Numbered from the stretch's first letter, positions 1 through 9,592 are shown. The stretch: DNA of 64,000 nucleotides from an uncultured bacterium (GCA_942636505.2 CALOGB020000055.1:62001-126000); one strand, 5' to 3'. The notes: a model not told the origin generated them from the letters alone. Numbers and translations: made by a program.

Positions 1-3000
1 GCAGGATCGCCATCGTCTGGCCGTCTTCTTCCGCCGTGACCTGCATCTCGTCCTCGTCGCGCGCGGCGGCGAAGAAGCTGGTGGGCGGCAGCTGCATCTC
101 GTCGCCGACGACGACGATCTGCGGCGCGCGGCTGAGCGCCGGCACCGCCTCCTCGATCGGAATCTGACTGGCTTCGTCGAAGATCACGACGTCGAACAAG
201 TCCGCCTGTAGCGGCAGCGTGTCCGATACCGATAGCGGGCTCATCAGCCATACCGGCTTCAGGTCGTTGACCACCACGCCGGTCTCGTCATCGGACAGGT
301 CGCGGATCGAACGATAGCGCATGGTCTTGCCGAACTCGTGTTCCAGCTCGCGCCGCCCGGTCGCGTATATCTTCTTCGCCTCGCGCGCGGCGCCATCGAG
401 CTGCGTCACCGACAGCGTCGATTGGCGGACGTGATCGCGGAACTTGCGCTGCGCGGTGGCGCGGATGCAGGCGGCGTTGTCGTCCTGGAGGATCTCGCCG
501 GCGCGCGCGGCCCGGCGCGCGCTCGACGCGAGTTGCGCGGCGTCGAAACGGTGCAGAGCCGGCTCCGCCCGCAACGCGCGGCTGATCGCCTCGTCGAGCA
601 CGAGCGCTTCGATACGCGCCGGATCGAGCGTCGTCGTTCGCAGGGCAAAGGCCACCCGCGGCCCCGCCTGATCCGCCGCCCGTAGCAGTGGCAACAGGTC
701 GGGCAGGTCGTCGAGGCCCTCGCGCATGTCGCGCATCGCCTCGGCCAGCGCGCTCAACGTCATGGCCTGGCCATCGACGATATGACGATCGCACAGCGCG
801 GCAAGCGCTTCGATGGCGGTGGTAGCGCGCGCTTCCCGTACGAGCGTTGCGGCCGGATCCGCGGAAGCCTGCGCATTAGCGACCAAGCGGCGGACGAGCA
901 CCGGCGCCGCATCGGCGGACCACCTGTCACGCAGTGCGGCCAGCGCATCGGCATCGTCGGTTCCGAACCGCGCGTTCAGCGTCGTGCGCGCAGCGGCGTC
1001 TTCTGCCGCCGCGGCTTGGCGTGCCACCAGCCGTTCGAGCACGACGGTAATGCTGGGTTCGACGGCGTGCGTCGAGAAATCGTAGCGATCGTGGATCGTG
1101 CGCTTGAGGCGGTTCCAGCTTCCGCTCAGGAACTTGAAAAAGCCCGGCTCCTGTCGACGCGCCTGATCCAGCGCGGCTTGGGCATCTTCGGGCGATAGCG
1201 GATCGGTCCAGTGCCCTGCCGCGTCCGCCGCCGCCGCATGTTTCGACGCAGCTGCGGCACACACGGCGCTAGCGTCGCGAAACTCCCGCGACGCGGCCGA
1301 GGTCGGGTCGAGCAGATCGAGGTTGCCCGCAAGGTTCGTCTGCACCGCCGCCGATGCCGAACGCACCACGACGAGCGCATCCGCCAGGCTGGTATCACCC
1401 GACACCAGGGTGCCGTCGTCCTCCACCATCGGATCGATCCGGTCGAACAGCTGCTCGCCGTCCGCGACCATCGCCGAGACCTGCGCATAGCATCGCTCGT
1501 CGGCGATCGTCGCCGGGGACAGTCTGGCGAAAGGGTGTTCGGCGAGGCTGTCGAGACCAAACGCGTCGCTGACCGTCCGGTGGATGCGATCCGCCAACGC
1601 ACGATGCGCGTCCCATTCCGCCAGTGTCGGCAGGCGCTCGCGGGTCACGGGATCGGCCTCGGTCGGCTCGGGTAGCGCGAGCATTCGTCGGATCGTCGCC
1701 CGCAACGTGACCGTCGAGTCCGTCGGCAGTTGCGCCATCGCCCGATCGAACGCTGCAATCCGGCCGAGATGCTGCGACAGCGCCGCGACCGTCCGATCGC
1801 GGGTGGCGCGATGACGATCGATCGCATCGTCGGCCTTGTTCCAGCTTTCGTAGCAATCCTTCAGATCGAGGACGAAGCTCTTCTTGTCCTCCTGCGAATC
1901 GTGGATCAGGCACGCCAACCGGTCGAGCCCGGCCTGTTTCAACCGGTTGAACACCACGTCGAGCGCGGCGCGCTTCTCGCACACGAACAGCACGCGTTTG
2001 CCGCGCGCGGCATAGTCCGCGATCAGGTTGGTGATGGTCTGAGACTTGCCGGTGCCGGGCGGCCCCTGGATGATGAAACTGCGCCCGGTCCGCGCCATCG
2101 AGACGGCCGCCTCCTGCGTCGCATCGGCAGGCACCACGCTCCACAGGTCGGATGGTGCGAGCGGTGGCGGTGGCGATGCCTCGATCGGGCGCGGCTCGAT
2201 CGAGAACACCGTGTCGAACGACGGCGGCGTGACCCGGTCGTCGATCAACTGGGTATAGTCGCGCACCAGCGACATCTTCTTGTAGTTGAAATTCGCTAGC
2301 GTGACCTGCGTCAGGTCGATCTCCCACGAGAACCGGTGACCCTCGCCGCCGGCCAGCGCGAAGGACGTCGCTTCGGCCTCCACCGCCATGCGATCGGGCC
2401 GTGGCGGCATCGCCGCCCCCACCGCAATCCGTTGGGGCAGCGGGCTCGGCTTCACGTATTTCTCGAACAAGGCGAGCCCGAGCGGCCGGTAATCGTCGCG
2501 ATCGTAGCTGAACTCGGGTCGCGTGATTCCCTGGCTGCCGGCCGTCGCGCCGCGTCGACGCTGGAACACACGCAACCGCTGGACGGCCTTCTGATGGATC
2601 AGCTGGATTTCCGGCTTGGTCTTCAACGCGAGCGCCACGCCGGGCTCGGTGCGCTGGATCTGCGCGAGCAGGTCCGCCTGGATTTCCGCAATCGACGTCT
2701 GCGACAGGTCGACTCGCTCGGGCAGCTGGATATCGTATAGCTGCCGCAGGTAATGGCGAAGCGCCGGGTTGAACTCAGCCTCGGTGTCGGCAATCTGCAA
2801 CGAATATTGATCGCGCACGCCTTTCTGCTTGGCGACCTCGACCGGCAGCCACAGCAACGGCGACTGGATGCGCTCGTCCGGCGACTCCTTCAGATTGTGC
2901 CAATGCAGATAGGCGACGACGAGCCTAAGATGGCTGAAACCATATTCGGCGCGATCACGGCGCGTCTCCTGAATGACCCGGTCGAACGCCGACGGCAGAT

Positions 3001-3991
3001 AGGGCTGGTCCTCGAACCGCAGCCATTTCGCGAGGCTTACCTTGCCGCCACCCAGCACCTCAGCGGCGAATTTCCCATCCCAGGTGCAGAGCTGCTCGGA
3101 ACGGATCGATTCGAGACGCATCACCATCGGTACGCTGGCGACGGTCAGGTTCACCGTCGCCTGGGTCGGGCGGAAATGGATCAGGCGGTTGCGGCGCGAG
3201 AGGTCGAACAGCCGATCTCGCAGATGTGAGAGGACAGCCGCGCGGCGGCTCGGCACGCCGGTCGCGCCCGCCAGAACGCGGTTCACATCCAGCCCGACCG
3301 GCTGATCGCGATAGTCTTCCAGCCGGCTTGCCGCCGCCATCAGATCGCTGGCGCGTTCGTGCCGGTTGAGCGCGGTCATCTCGCCGATCAGCGACGCGAT
3401 CACCGGATGCAACGCGCCGTTGAGCCTGAACAGATTGCCCTGATCGGCGGAGAAGCGCCTGACGTCGGTCTCGTCGTTGAAGTCGAGCCCGCATGCGAGG
3501 CTGGCGAGAATCAGTCCGATCGAGAAGATATCGGTCTGCTCGTCGTGATGGCCGACCTGCTCCTCCCAACTCCGATAGCCGATTTGGTATGCGGGCTTCA
3601 CCGCTTCCCGCAGGTCGGCATCCGGCCTTTCCCCATCCGGGCTGCCGGCGCGCAGATCATCGACTTGCGATCCCGTCTCGATGTCGGTGGTCACGCGGTA
3701 TTCGCCGACCACCCGCAACGCCGACGAGACGCGTGGCTGCGCAGCGCGGATGCCCGCTTCGTTCAGTTGCGGCGCACGCCCATCGGGACGGGCAAGCGCG
3801 AGTTCGCCATCGCGATCGACCACCGCCTCGTCGCCAAGCTCCGCGACCAGTCCGCGCGCGTGCAAAGCGCCGACCTCGCGCATCAACGGCAGCACCGCGC
3901 GCAACAGATCCTCGGACGGCACGCTACCGCCATCGGCGGCCAGACGCTGGCGCAGCGTAACGACGGGCTGCATCGAGACGGGCTGGGTCAT
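1..3991 (-). CDS. Kinase-like / DUF4011 / SF1 helicase giant protein (3' part outside window)
   Basis: About 1,330 residues are visible and the reading frame is open to the left edge, so the C-terminal helicase lobe and anything after it are missing. Residues ~1-225 resemble a protein kinase C-lobe, including a DIFSIGLIL stretch like kinase subdomain IX. The expected HRD catalytic loop reads HARGLVAEL, so this looks like a pseudokinase. A DUF4011 domain begins near residue 250 (DRLFDLSRRNRLIHF). The P-loop GPPGTGKS is at ~642, and the Walker B and motif III region FDEASQIP ... GDEMQLPP is near 1270, as in UPF1-like SF1 helicases (COG1112). The start is the ATG at 3991, which overlaps the stop of the M48 gene as ATGA, so the two are probably translationally coupled. 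The fold assignments come from motifs. A role in phage defence is inference from similar kinase-helicase proteins such as the Mokosh helicase. Confidence 0.85.
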   Translation of the reverse strand, partial: MTQPVSMQPVVTLRQRLAADGGSVPSEDLLRAVLPLMREVGALHARGLVAELGDEAVVDRDGELALARPDGRAPQLNEAGIRAAQPRVSSALRVVGEYRVTTDIETGSQVDDLRAGSPDGERPDADLREAVKPAYQIGYRSWEEQVGHHDEQTDIFSIGLILASLACGLDFNDETDVRRFSADQGNLFRLNGALHPVIASLIGEMTALNRHERASDLMAAASRLEDYRDQPVGLDVNRVLAGATGVPSRRAAVLSHLRDRLFDLSRRNRLIHFRPTQATVNLTVASVPMVMRLESIRSEQLCTWDGKFAAEVLGGGKVSLAKWLRFEDQPYLPSAFDRVIQETRRDRAEYGFSHLRLVVAYLHWHNLKESPDERIQSPLLWLPVEVAKQKGVRDQYSLQIADTEAEFNPALRHYLRQLYDIQLPERVDLSQTSIAEIQADLLAQIQRTEPGVALALKTKPEIQLIHQKAVQRLRVFQRRRGATAGSQGITRPEFSYDRDDYRPLGLALFEKYVKPSPLPQRIAVGAAMPPRPDRMAVEAEATSFALAGGEGHRFSWEIDLTQVTLANFNYKKMSLVRDYTQLIDDRVTPPSFDTVFSIEPRPIEASPPPPLAPSDLWSVVPADATQEAAVSMARTGRSFIIQGPPGTGKSQTITNLIADYAARGKRVLFVCEKRAALDVVFNRLKQAGLDRLACLIHDSQEDKKSFVLDLKDCYESWNKADDAIDRHRATRDRTVAALSQHLGRIAAFDRAMAQLPTDSTVTLRATIRRMLALPEPTEADPVTRERLPTLAEWDAHRALADRIHRTVSDAFGLDSLAEHPFARLSPATIADERCYAQVSAMVADGEQLFDRIDPMVEDDGTLVSGDTSLADALVVVRSASAAVQTNLAGNLDLLDPTSAASREFRDASAVCAAAASKHAAAADAAGHWTDPLSPEDAQAALDQARRQEPGFFKFLSGSWNRLKRTIHDRYDFSTHAVEPSITVVLERLVARQAAAAEDAAARTTLNARFGTDDADALAALRDRWSADAAPVLVRRLVANAQASADPAATLVREARATTAIEALAALCDRHIVDGQAMTLSALAEAMRDMREGLDDLPDLLPLLRAADQAGPRVAFALRTTTLDPARIEALVLDEAISRALRAEPALHRFDAAQLASSARRAARAGEILQDDNAACIRATAQRKFRDHVRQSTLSVTQLDGAAREAKKIYATGRRELEHEFGKTMRYRSIRDLSDDETGVVVNDLKPVWLMSPLSVSDTLPLQADLFDVVIFDEASQIPIEEAVPALSRAPQIVVVGDEMQLPPTSFFAAARDEDEMQVTAEEDGQTMAIL

Positions 3992-5187
3992 GCGGAAACC
4001 TTGTCGAGCGGCGCGAGCAGGCGGGTGATCGCTTGGCGGTTCATCTTGAGATCGCGCTTGAGCGCCTCGCGAAACGCAGCCAGCCCGTCATAGTCCTGGG
4101 CGAGCCGGGCACCGGCCACGAGCATCGCATCGCGGTCGTCGGGATCGGCCATCGCCAGATCGAAGCTGAGCGCGATCAGATACTCGCGCGTTGCCGCATC
4201 GATCCTGGCCGGAGCCAGCGCGGCGGTGTCGATCGGTGTCTCGTCGGGTCCCCAGTCTGGGAAATAGCGCCGCAGCTGCGCCGCCACCGCCTCGCCCCCC
4301 GCCGCCGGGTCCTTGGCAAGCCTGGCAAGAACGGCGCGCGTCATCGCGGTCATGTCCTGCTGTCGCAGTAGGTCCAGCGTCGCGATCGACAGCGGCCCGC
4401 GGATGCGTTCGGTAAGCCATTCCTCCAGGTCGACGTCCGCCCGCCACCATTTGTCGAGCGCCTGCGCGCGCAGGAATATCTCCGGATGCGTGACGCCCTC
4501 CGCCACCGGCTTGGTCGCCTCGAGTTCGGCCGCCTGTCGCAGATACGCCTCGGCGTCGACGCTCAGCAAGCCGGTCATCGTCTTGACCAACGTCGCGATC
4601 GCGGGTGCGGTGGCGTTTGCGGCAACCGCGCCGCCGCGATCGGCATAGAGTTCGGTTGAGAGCCGGTAGATCCGCGCAGTCTCGGCATGGCTGGGGGCTG
4701 CATTCGGATAGGCCAGCACATGATCGAGAACCGTGGTGGCGACGTGATAGATCCCGCCCTCGATCGACCAGAGCTTGTAGTGCGCCAGTTCGTGGCCGAA
4801 CAACGCGACACGCTCCGCGCGCGACAGTTTTTCCAGCACGGGGCCGTACAGCACGAGGTGGATTTCACCGGGCACATACCAGAGCGCCGCGTTCATCGTG
4901 CTGTCGGGCGCCTGATAGATCGTCACCGGCGCCTCGACCGCCAGCGCCGCCAGCACGGCGCGGCAATCCTCGTAGATCTCAGGATGCGCCGCGACGTCGA
5001 GCCGGTAATTCTGCCGCAACAGCGTCGCTCGCACCTCTTCGACCTGCTCCCCACGCGTCTCCTGCGCCATCGCCCAAGCCCATATCTCAGGCTCCGACGT
5101 GGTCAGGTATCCGACCACCGCACGATGATACGCAAGCGGCTCGAGTGTTGGTACAACGGTCAAATTCAGTCCCCCGGCTGCCGACAC
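3988..5187 (-). CDS. M48-type zinc metallopeptidase, cytosolic
   Basis: This 399-residue protein carries the zincin motif HELAH at residues 132-136. The third ligand motif ELYAD follows at 179-183 (Glu179), which is the arrangement of the M48 family. It differs from the membrane proteases HtpX and Ste24 in having no signal peptide and no obvious transmembrane segment, so it should be soluble and intracellular. The C-terminal ~200 residues are helical-looking and unrecognised. It is the first gene of a two-gene unit: its TGA overlaps the ATG of the giant helicase gene. The substrate is unknown. Cleavage of the helicase partner or of a host or phage protein is speculation from the pairing. Confidence 0.8.
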   Translation of the reverse strand: MSAAGGLNLTVVPTLEPLAYHRAVVGYLTTSEPEIWAWAMAQETRGEQVEEVRATLLRQNYRLDVAAHPEIYEDCRAVLAALAVEAPVTIYQAPDSTMNAALWYVPGEIHLVLYGPVLEKLSRAERVALFGHELAHYKLWSIEGGIYHVATTVLDHVLAYPNAAPSHAETARIYRLSTELYADRGGAVAANATAPAIATLVKTMTGLLSVDAEAYLRQAAELEATKPVAEGVTHPEIFLRAQALDKWWRADVDLEEWLTERIRGPLSIATLDLLRQQDMTAMTRAVLARLAKDPAAGGEAVAAQLRRYFPDWGPDETPIDTAALAPARIDAATREYLIALSFDLAMADPDDRDAMLVAGARLAQDYDGLAAFREALKRDLKMNRQAITRLLAPLDKVSA

Positions 5188-5866
5188 CCTAGGTTCCTGC
5201 GAACGTTCGTCCAGCCACGTCTTTCCCGGACCGGACGTTTCCGGTGAGTAAGGAATCCGCGGGAGCTACCGATTTTATCTTCGGCTAGATTTAGCGCGCT
5301 GATTTACTGCCTCGGCTTGGCTCCTCACAACGATGCATGGTTTGGAAGAAATCTGTGTCCGGCAGTGCCGATCCCTCGACGAGGCAGCATCGTCAACGTA
5401 ATCGGCGAATAGCGCGAAAACGTTCACAAGAACGAGTCAGCCAACAGCGCCGTATGGTCACAAACTTTATAAGCATACGCGAAAGACATCCGTCATTAGT
5501 CCTCGGCAATCAGTCGACGCAGTTACGGACATCCAACGGAGTTATGAGTACCCCGCTATAAATGTCGCCCTGTAACAATTTCGGATGCCGGTTTGGTACC
5601 GCCACACTGTCTACGAGCACGGTAATCTCGAGGACGGCATCGCCCGCCCCAGTACGCCGCCCCGCACCTTAACTCCGTCCAGTGCTCGTAACACCCGCTT
5701 CAAGCCCGAGCTCTCCAAGCACCGTCAGAAAACGGAGTGGACCAGAGTAGGCGTACGCCGCAAAACGATCACAGCCCCGCAATACGTGGGCGTTACCAAT
5801 AGCCGTCACCGCGGCATTTGAGGCTCGGCGAGATCGCCAGCTAGCGGGTCGATGCGTTGGCAAAAG
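5188..5866. other. AT-richer intergenic stretch without a recognisable gene
   Basis: About 680 bases lie between the metallopeptidase gene and the tRNA-Ser gene. By eye the composition from about 5240 to 5560 is clearly poorer in GC than its surroundings. The short open frames here (74, 78 and 64 codons) have no recognisable domain and no convincing ribosome binding site, so I do not call them genes. The promoter of the metallopeptidase-helicase unit must lie in its left part, but I cannot point to clear -35/-10 boxes. I looked for a copy of the tRNA 3' end that would mark an attachment site and saw none in the window. Confidence 0.5.
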
Positions 5867-5959
5867 TGGCGGAGACGGAGGGATTCGAACCCTCGGTACC
5901 AGTAAACCCGGTACGGCGGTTTAGCAAACCGCTGGTTTCAGCCACTCACCCACGTCTCC
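5867..5959 (-). tRNA. tRNA-Ser (GCU anticodon)
   Basis: On the minus strand the acceptor arms GGAGACG and CGTCTCC pair over 7 bp. The anticodon loop reads TTGCTAA with anticodon GCT. A long variable arm (GTACCGGG...TGGTACC) and a T arm containing GGTTCGAATCC follow, as expected for a serine tRNA. The discriminator is G and CCA is encoded at 5869-5867. The 3' end faces the metallopeptidase-helicase unit, which is the side on which tRNA-targeting islands insert. Confidence 0.95.
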
Positions 5960-6244
5960 GGCTGCAGCAGATGCGGGGCTATAGCGAGGGTCGGTGCGGG
6001 GGGCAACGCCTGTAATGGCGTCCAGCGCGTTATTCGTCATTCTCTGGATCCAGCCACCTCTCCGTCCCGGCTTACCCGGCCATTCACTCGAATTAGCCCG
6101 AATTCGACAGGCTCGCGCCCATCGTTCATTGCACGGCAAGCCCTGCGCTGGTTAACTCGTCGCTTAGGGGTTAACCCGTGGCGCAGCGGTTGACGGCCCT
6201 GCTTCGGGGCACCTTCTGTGTTTGCGATGGGTTTGGGGATCGAC

Positions 6245-7030
6245 ATGCGTAGCTTCTGGCTTGGCCTTGGTGCCATTGCGACGGCCGTTTGCGGGAGTGC
6301 CGTGGGTGGCGCGGCGAGCGCGTCCGCGCAGGTCCGCACGATCGATCCCAACCAGGCGATCGATGGCGATCTCGCGCCGCGCGCCTATCAGCCCCCCTCG
6401 CGTCCGCAGGCCACCACGCAGCCGTCGCGCCCGGCCGCGCCTGACCCCGCTTATCCGGAGACCCCAGTCCAGGACTCCGCGCCGTCCGTCACGACGACCA
6501 CCACCCGCCCCCCGGAAACGCGGGCCGAGGCGACGATGCAGGCCGCCGACACCTATGAGCGCGACGATCTGCTCGCGGCGGGCGAAGGCGTGTTCGGCAA
6601 GGGCGCCGCCGGGCTGGGCGGCCTCCTCGAAAAGATCCTCAAGGACCAGGGCCAGCCCAACGCGTACATCGCCGGGCGAGAGGCGTCGGGCGCGTTCATC
6701 CTAGGCGTTCGCTACGGCTCGGGGATCATGAGCCACAAGGTCGAGGGGCAGCAGCCGGTCTACTGGACCGGTCCTTCGGTCGGCTTCGACGTCGGCGGCG
6801 ACGCGAACAAGGTCTTCGTGCTGGTCTACAACCTGTACGACACCGAGGAACTCTACAAGCGCTTCCCAGCAGTCGAAGGCCGGCTGTACCTGGTCGGCGG
6901 TTTCGCCGCGACCTATCTCCGCCGCGGCAACGTCGTCCTGATCCCCATCCGTCTGGGCGTCGGCTGGCGCGCGGGTGTGAACGTCGGGTATATGAATATC
7001 ACGCACAAAAGCAGGTGGCTGCCGTTTTAG
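6245..7030 (+). CDS. eipA: EipA-like periplasmic envelope protein (DUF1134)
   Basis: The 261-residue product has a signal peptide ending near ASASAQ (residues ~1-29). A low-complexity Pro/Thr-rich linker (~35-100) follows, then a conserved DUF1134 domain (~115-261) with the small-residue-rich GVRYGSGIMSHK stretch. DUF1134 is the EipA family; Brucella EipA is periplasmic and supports envelope stress resistance. I chose the ATG at 6245 because GGGGAT lies just upstream and the signal peptide then starts MRSFWLG. An in-frame ATG 27 bases earlier is possible. The gene stands alone, and the symbol is by family only. Confidence 0.8.
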   Translation: MRSFWLGLGAIATAVCGSAVGGAASASAQVRTIDPNQAIDGDLAPRAYQPPSRPQATTQPSRPAAPDPAYPETPVQDSAPSVTTTTTRPPETRAEATMQAADTYERDDLLAAGEGVFGKGAAGLGGLLEKILKDQGQPNAYIAGREASGAFILGVRYGSGIMSHKVEGQQPVYWTGPSVGFDVGGDANKVFVLVYNLYDTEELYKRFPAVEGRLYLVGGFAATYLRRGNVVLIPIRLGVGWRAGVNVGYMNITHKSRWLPF

Positions 7031-7212
7031 GCGCAGTCGGGCAGCCGGCCACGCCCGGCTGACTCCGACAAGCCCGGCCGGCGGGGCAAGGCCCCGTCCG
7101 ACGACATGGGCTTTGCCCACGGCGCGCGCCCAAACAACGACTTCGCTCGTGACGCGACGCCAAAGCCAAGCCGAAAAGTTGACGCCCCCACCAGGCACGC
7201 TACCCCCGGCAA

Positions 7213-7560
7213 ATGGCAAAACCCGACCGCCTCGCCCGTCTAGACGCCCAGCGCGAAGACCTCGAAACCGACTATCGCGACACCCTCCTCGCAGCCCTCG
7301 AGAAGACCGCCACCGGTTCGCTAGGCCTGTTCGACCGCACCCCGGACCGCCGCGTCCGCGCCGCGATCGCCCCGACGATCGACGCCCTCACCGAGATGGG
7401 CAGCGACATCAATTCGATGCGCGAACGCCTGATGCTCGAACCCTTCGCCCTCCATCGCGACTTCTTCGCCGCGCGAGGCCCGGTCAGCGCCAGCGCAGTC
7501 GGCGAGCAGAAGGAAGCGCGGTTGTGGCTCGATCGGCTCACGGCAGACCCACGCCCATAA
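7213..7560 (+). CDS. Small conserved hypothetical protein
   Basis: This is a 115-residue hydrophilic protein without signal peptide or membrane segment. It is rich in Arg, Asp and Glu, and the N-terminal half (RLARLDAQREDLETDYRD) looks helical and could form a coiled coil. The frame is clean, and an inverted repeat follows 13 bases after the stop. I do not recognise a named family. The spacing and codon use look like a real gene, but no function can be given. Confidence 0.55.
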   Translation: MAKPDRLARLDAQREDLETDYRDTLLAALEKTATGSLGLFDRTPDRRVRAAIAPTIDALTEMGSDINSMRERLMLEPFALHRDFFAARGPVSASAVGEQKEARLWLDRLTADPRP

Positions 7561-7572
7561 ATCTCAACCGTC

Positions 7573-7656
7573 CGTCATCCTGACGAAAGTCAGGATCCAG
7601 AGCCAAATTAACCTGTACTCATGGCTCTGGATCCTGGGTCGAGCCCAGGATGACGG
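7573..7656. repeat. Extragenic inverted repeat, TCATCCTGACGAAAGTCAGG type
   Basis: Two arms (about 7575-7605 and 7622-7654) are imperfect reverse complements and each contains its own small hairpin (CCTGACGAAAGTCAGG and CCTGGGTCGAGCCCAGG). The element lies between the convergent ends of the small hypothetical gene and pyrC and could act as a bidirectional terminator. A relative of the same type is at 60811-60891. Confidence 0.75.
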
Positions 7657-7671
7657 ATGTCTAGGCGCGCC

Positions 7672-8721
7672 CTACCCCTCGAACCGCCACCCGACATTGG
7701 TCCCGGCCAGGAACGGCACGACCGCCGTCTCCCCCGTCCCGATCGAAGCCGGCACCTCGGCGTCGCCGCGCACCAGGGTCACCGTCCCCTCGTTCAGCGG
7801 CAATCCATAGAACCGCGCGCCATGCTCCGACGCGAACCCCTCGAACTTGTCGAGCGCGCCCTCCTCGTCGAACACGCGCAGATACGCCTCGAGCGCGAAC
7901 GGTGCGTTGAAGATCCCCGCGCACCCGCACCCGGATTCCTTTGCCCCGACGACATGCGGCGCGCTGTCCGTGCCAAGGAAGAACCGCGGCGAACCCGATA
8001 CCGCCGCCCGCCGCACCACCTGCCGATGCGTCTCGCGCTTCAACACGGGCAGGCAATAGGCGTGCGGACGCAGCCCACCGTCGAACAGCGCGTTGCGGTT
8101 GATCAGCAAATGCTGCGGCGTGATGGTCGCCGCAATCGGATGATCCGCCTCGGCCACGAACGCCGCCGCCTCCGCGGTCGTGATATGCTCCAGCACGATC
8201 TTCAGCCCCGGATAGTCGCGCACCAGCGGCGTCAGCACGCGCTCGACGAACACCGCCTCGCGGTCGAAGATGTCGATCGACTTGTCAGTCACCTCGCCGT
8301 GGATCAGCAGCGGCATGCCAATCCGCTGCAGCGTCTCGAGCACCCCGGTCAGCGCGCGAATGTCGGTAACCCCGTGCGCGGAGTTGGTCGTGGCGTGCGC
8401 GGGGTACAGCTTGCACGCGGTGAACACGCCCTCGACGTAGCCACGTTCGAGCTCGGCCGGATCGGTGCCGTCGGTGAGGTAGCACGTCATCAGCGGCGTG
8501 AAATCGACGCCCCCATCTTTGCCGCCAGCCAACGCCGCCAAGATCCGCCCCCGATACGCCTTCGCGGCCTCGATCGAGGTCACCGGCGGGGTCAGGTTCG
8601 GCATGATGATCGCCCGCGCGAACTGCCGCGCGGTATGCGCCGCGACCGCCTCCAGCATCGCGCCATCGCGCAGGTGGACGTGCCAGTCATCGGGGCGGCG
8701 GATCGTGAGGCGGTCGGTCAT
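7672..8721 (-). CDS. pyrC: Dihydroorotase
   Basis: This enzyme cyclises carbamoyl-aspartate to dihydroorotate in pyrimidine synthesis. The 349-residue length fits the class II (E. coli PyrC-like) enzymes. The metal-binding HVH is at residues 14-16 in DWHVHLRD. The lysine that becomes carboxylated is K104 (CKLYPAHATT), the further metal histidines are H141 (IHGEV) and H179 (LEHI), and the catalytic Asp is D252 (GTDSAPH). All expected active-site residues are present. The gene is monocistronic on the minus strand and is divergent from ygfZ. Confidence 0.95.
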   Translation of the reverse strand: MTDRLTIRRPDDWHVHLRDGAMLEAVAAHTARQFARAIIMPNLTPPVTSIEAAKAYRGRILAALAGGKDGGVDFTPLMTCYLTDGTDPAELERGYVEGVFTACKLYPAHATTNSAHGVTDIRALTGVLETLQRIGMPLLIHGEVTDKSIDIFDREAVFVERVLTPLVRDYPGLKIVLEHITTAEAAAFVAEADHPIAATITPQHLLINRNALFDGGLRPHAYCLPVLKRETHRQVVRRAAVSGSPRFFLGTDSAPHVVGAKESGCGCAGIFNAPFALEAYLRVFDEEGALDKFEGFASEHGARFYGLPLNEGTVTLVRGDAEVPASIGTGETAVVPFLAGTNVGWRFEG

Positions 8722-8854
8722 GCCGCCTTCCTATCGGCGCACGTGCCCCGACGCCAGACGGACGAACGCGGGTTTTAGTCGCATGGGCGGATGCGGCCTT
8801 CGGTCGGGATCATACCTTGGTTGGAATTCGCCCCGCACGCACTAGGTGGTACGG

Positions 8855-9592
8855 ATGGACACTGATCTTCCCGGAACGATGCTCGCCGACCGCAGCGTGA
8901 TCCGCGTCGCCGGCGAAGACGTACGCGGCTTCCTGCAGGGGCTGGTCACGGCCGACACGGCGCTGCTCACGCCCGACGCACCCGCCTGGGCGGCATTGCT
9001 GTCGCCACAAGGCAAGGTGCTGTTCGACTTCATTCTGTGGGCCGACGGCGCCGACGTACTGATCGACGTCGAGGCTGCGCAAGCCGACGCGTTGACGAAG
9101 CGCCTCTCGCTCTACCGCCTGCGCCGCGTGATCACACTCGTTCCCGACGAGCTTGCAGTCCATTGGGCACCAGAAGGCGAACGCGGCGTTCCCGATCCTA
9201 GGCTTGCGGACCTCGGTCGCCGCTGGCTCGAACCACCGGCCGAGCCGGCAATCGGCTGGCATGCCCACCGCCTGTCGCTCGGCGTGACCGAGGGCGTCGG
9301 CGAACTCGGCGCGGGCGAGACGTTATGGCTCGAATGCAACGCGCGTGAGTTGAACGGCGTCAGCTTCACCAAGGGATGTTACGTCGGCCAAGAGAACACC
9401 GCGCGGATGCACCACCGCTCGAAGGTCAACCGCCGGCTGATCGTCGCGCCGTTCACCGAACCGAGCGGACGGACACGCGTGACCTATCCCGAACTCGGTC
9501 TGATGGTGGAGCATCGCCGCGTCGAGGCACTTGGCGACGCCATCGTTCCGCTCTGGCTGGCCACGGCGCTAGCGGAAACGCCCACCGACTGA
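8855..9592 (+). CDS. ygfZ: YgfZ/GcvT-like folate-binding Fe-S maintenance protein
   Basis: The 245-residue protein resembles YgfZ (IBA57), a tetrahydrofolate-binding protein of the GcvT fold that helps assemble or repair certain Fe-S enzymes. It carries the family signature K-G-C-Y-x-G-Q-E in FTKGCYVGQE, with the conserved cysteine. The N-terminal part (DVRGFLQGLVTAD ... SPQGKVLFDF) is also typical. The ATG at 8855 is preceded by AGGTGG at good spacing and is preferred over a GTG three codons upstream. Confidence 0.88.
   Translation: MDTDLPGTMLADRSVIRVAGEDVRGFLQGLVTADTALLTPDAPAWAALLSPQGKVLFDFILWADGADVLIDVEAAQADALTKRLSLYRLRRVITLVPDELAVHWAPEGERGVPDPRLADLGRRWLEPPAEPAIGWHAHRLSLGVTEGVGELGAGETLWLECNARELNGVSFTKGCYVGQENTARMHHRSKVNRRLIVAPFTEPSGRTRVTYPELGLMVEHRRVEALGDAIVPLWLATALAETPTD

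Noticed and set aside
5337..5821. Two short plus-strand frames (74 and 78 codons) in the gap before tRNA-Ser
   Set aside because: No ribosome binding site, no domain and no conserved-looking pattern; they are expected by chance in this stretch.
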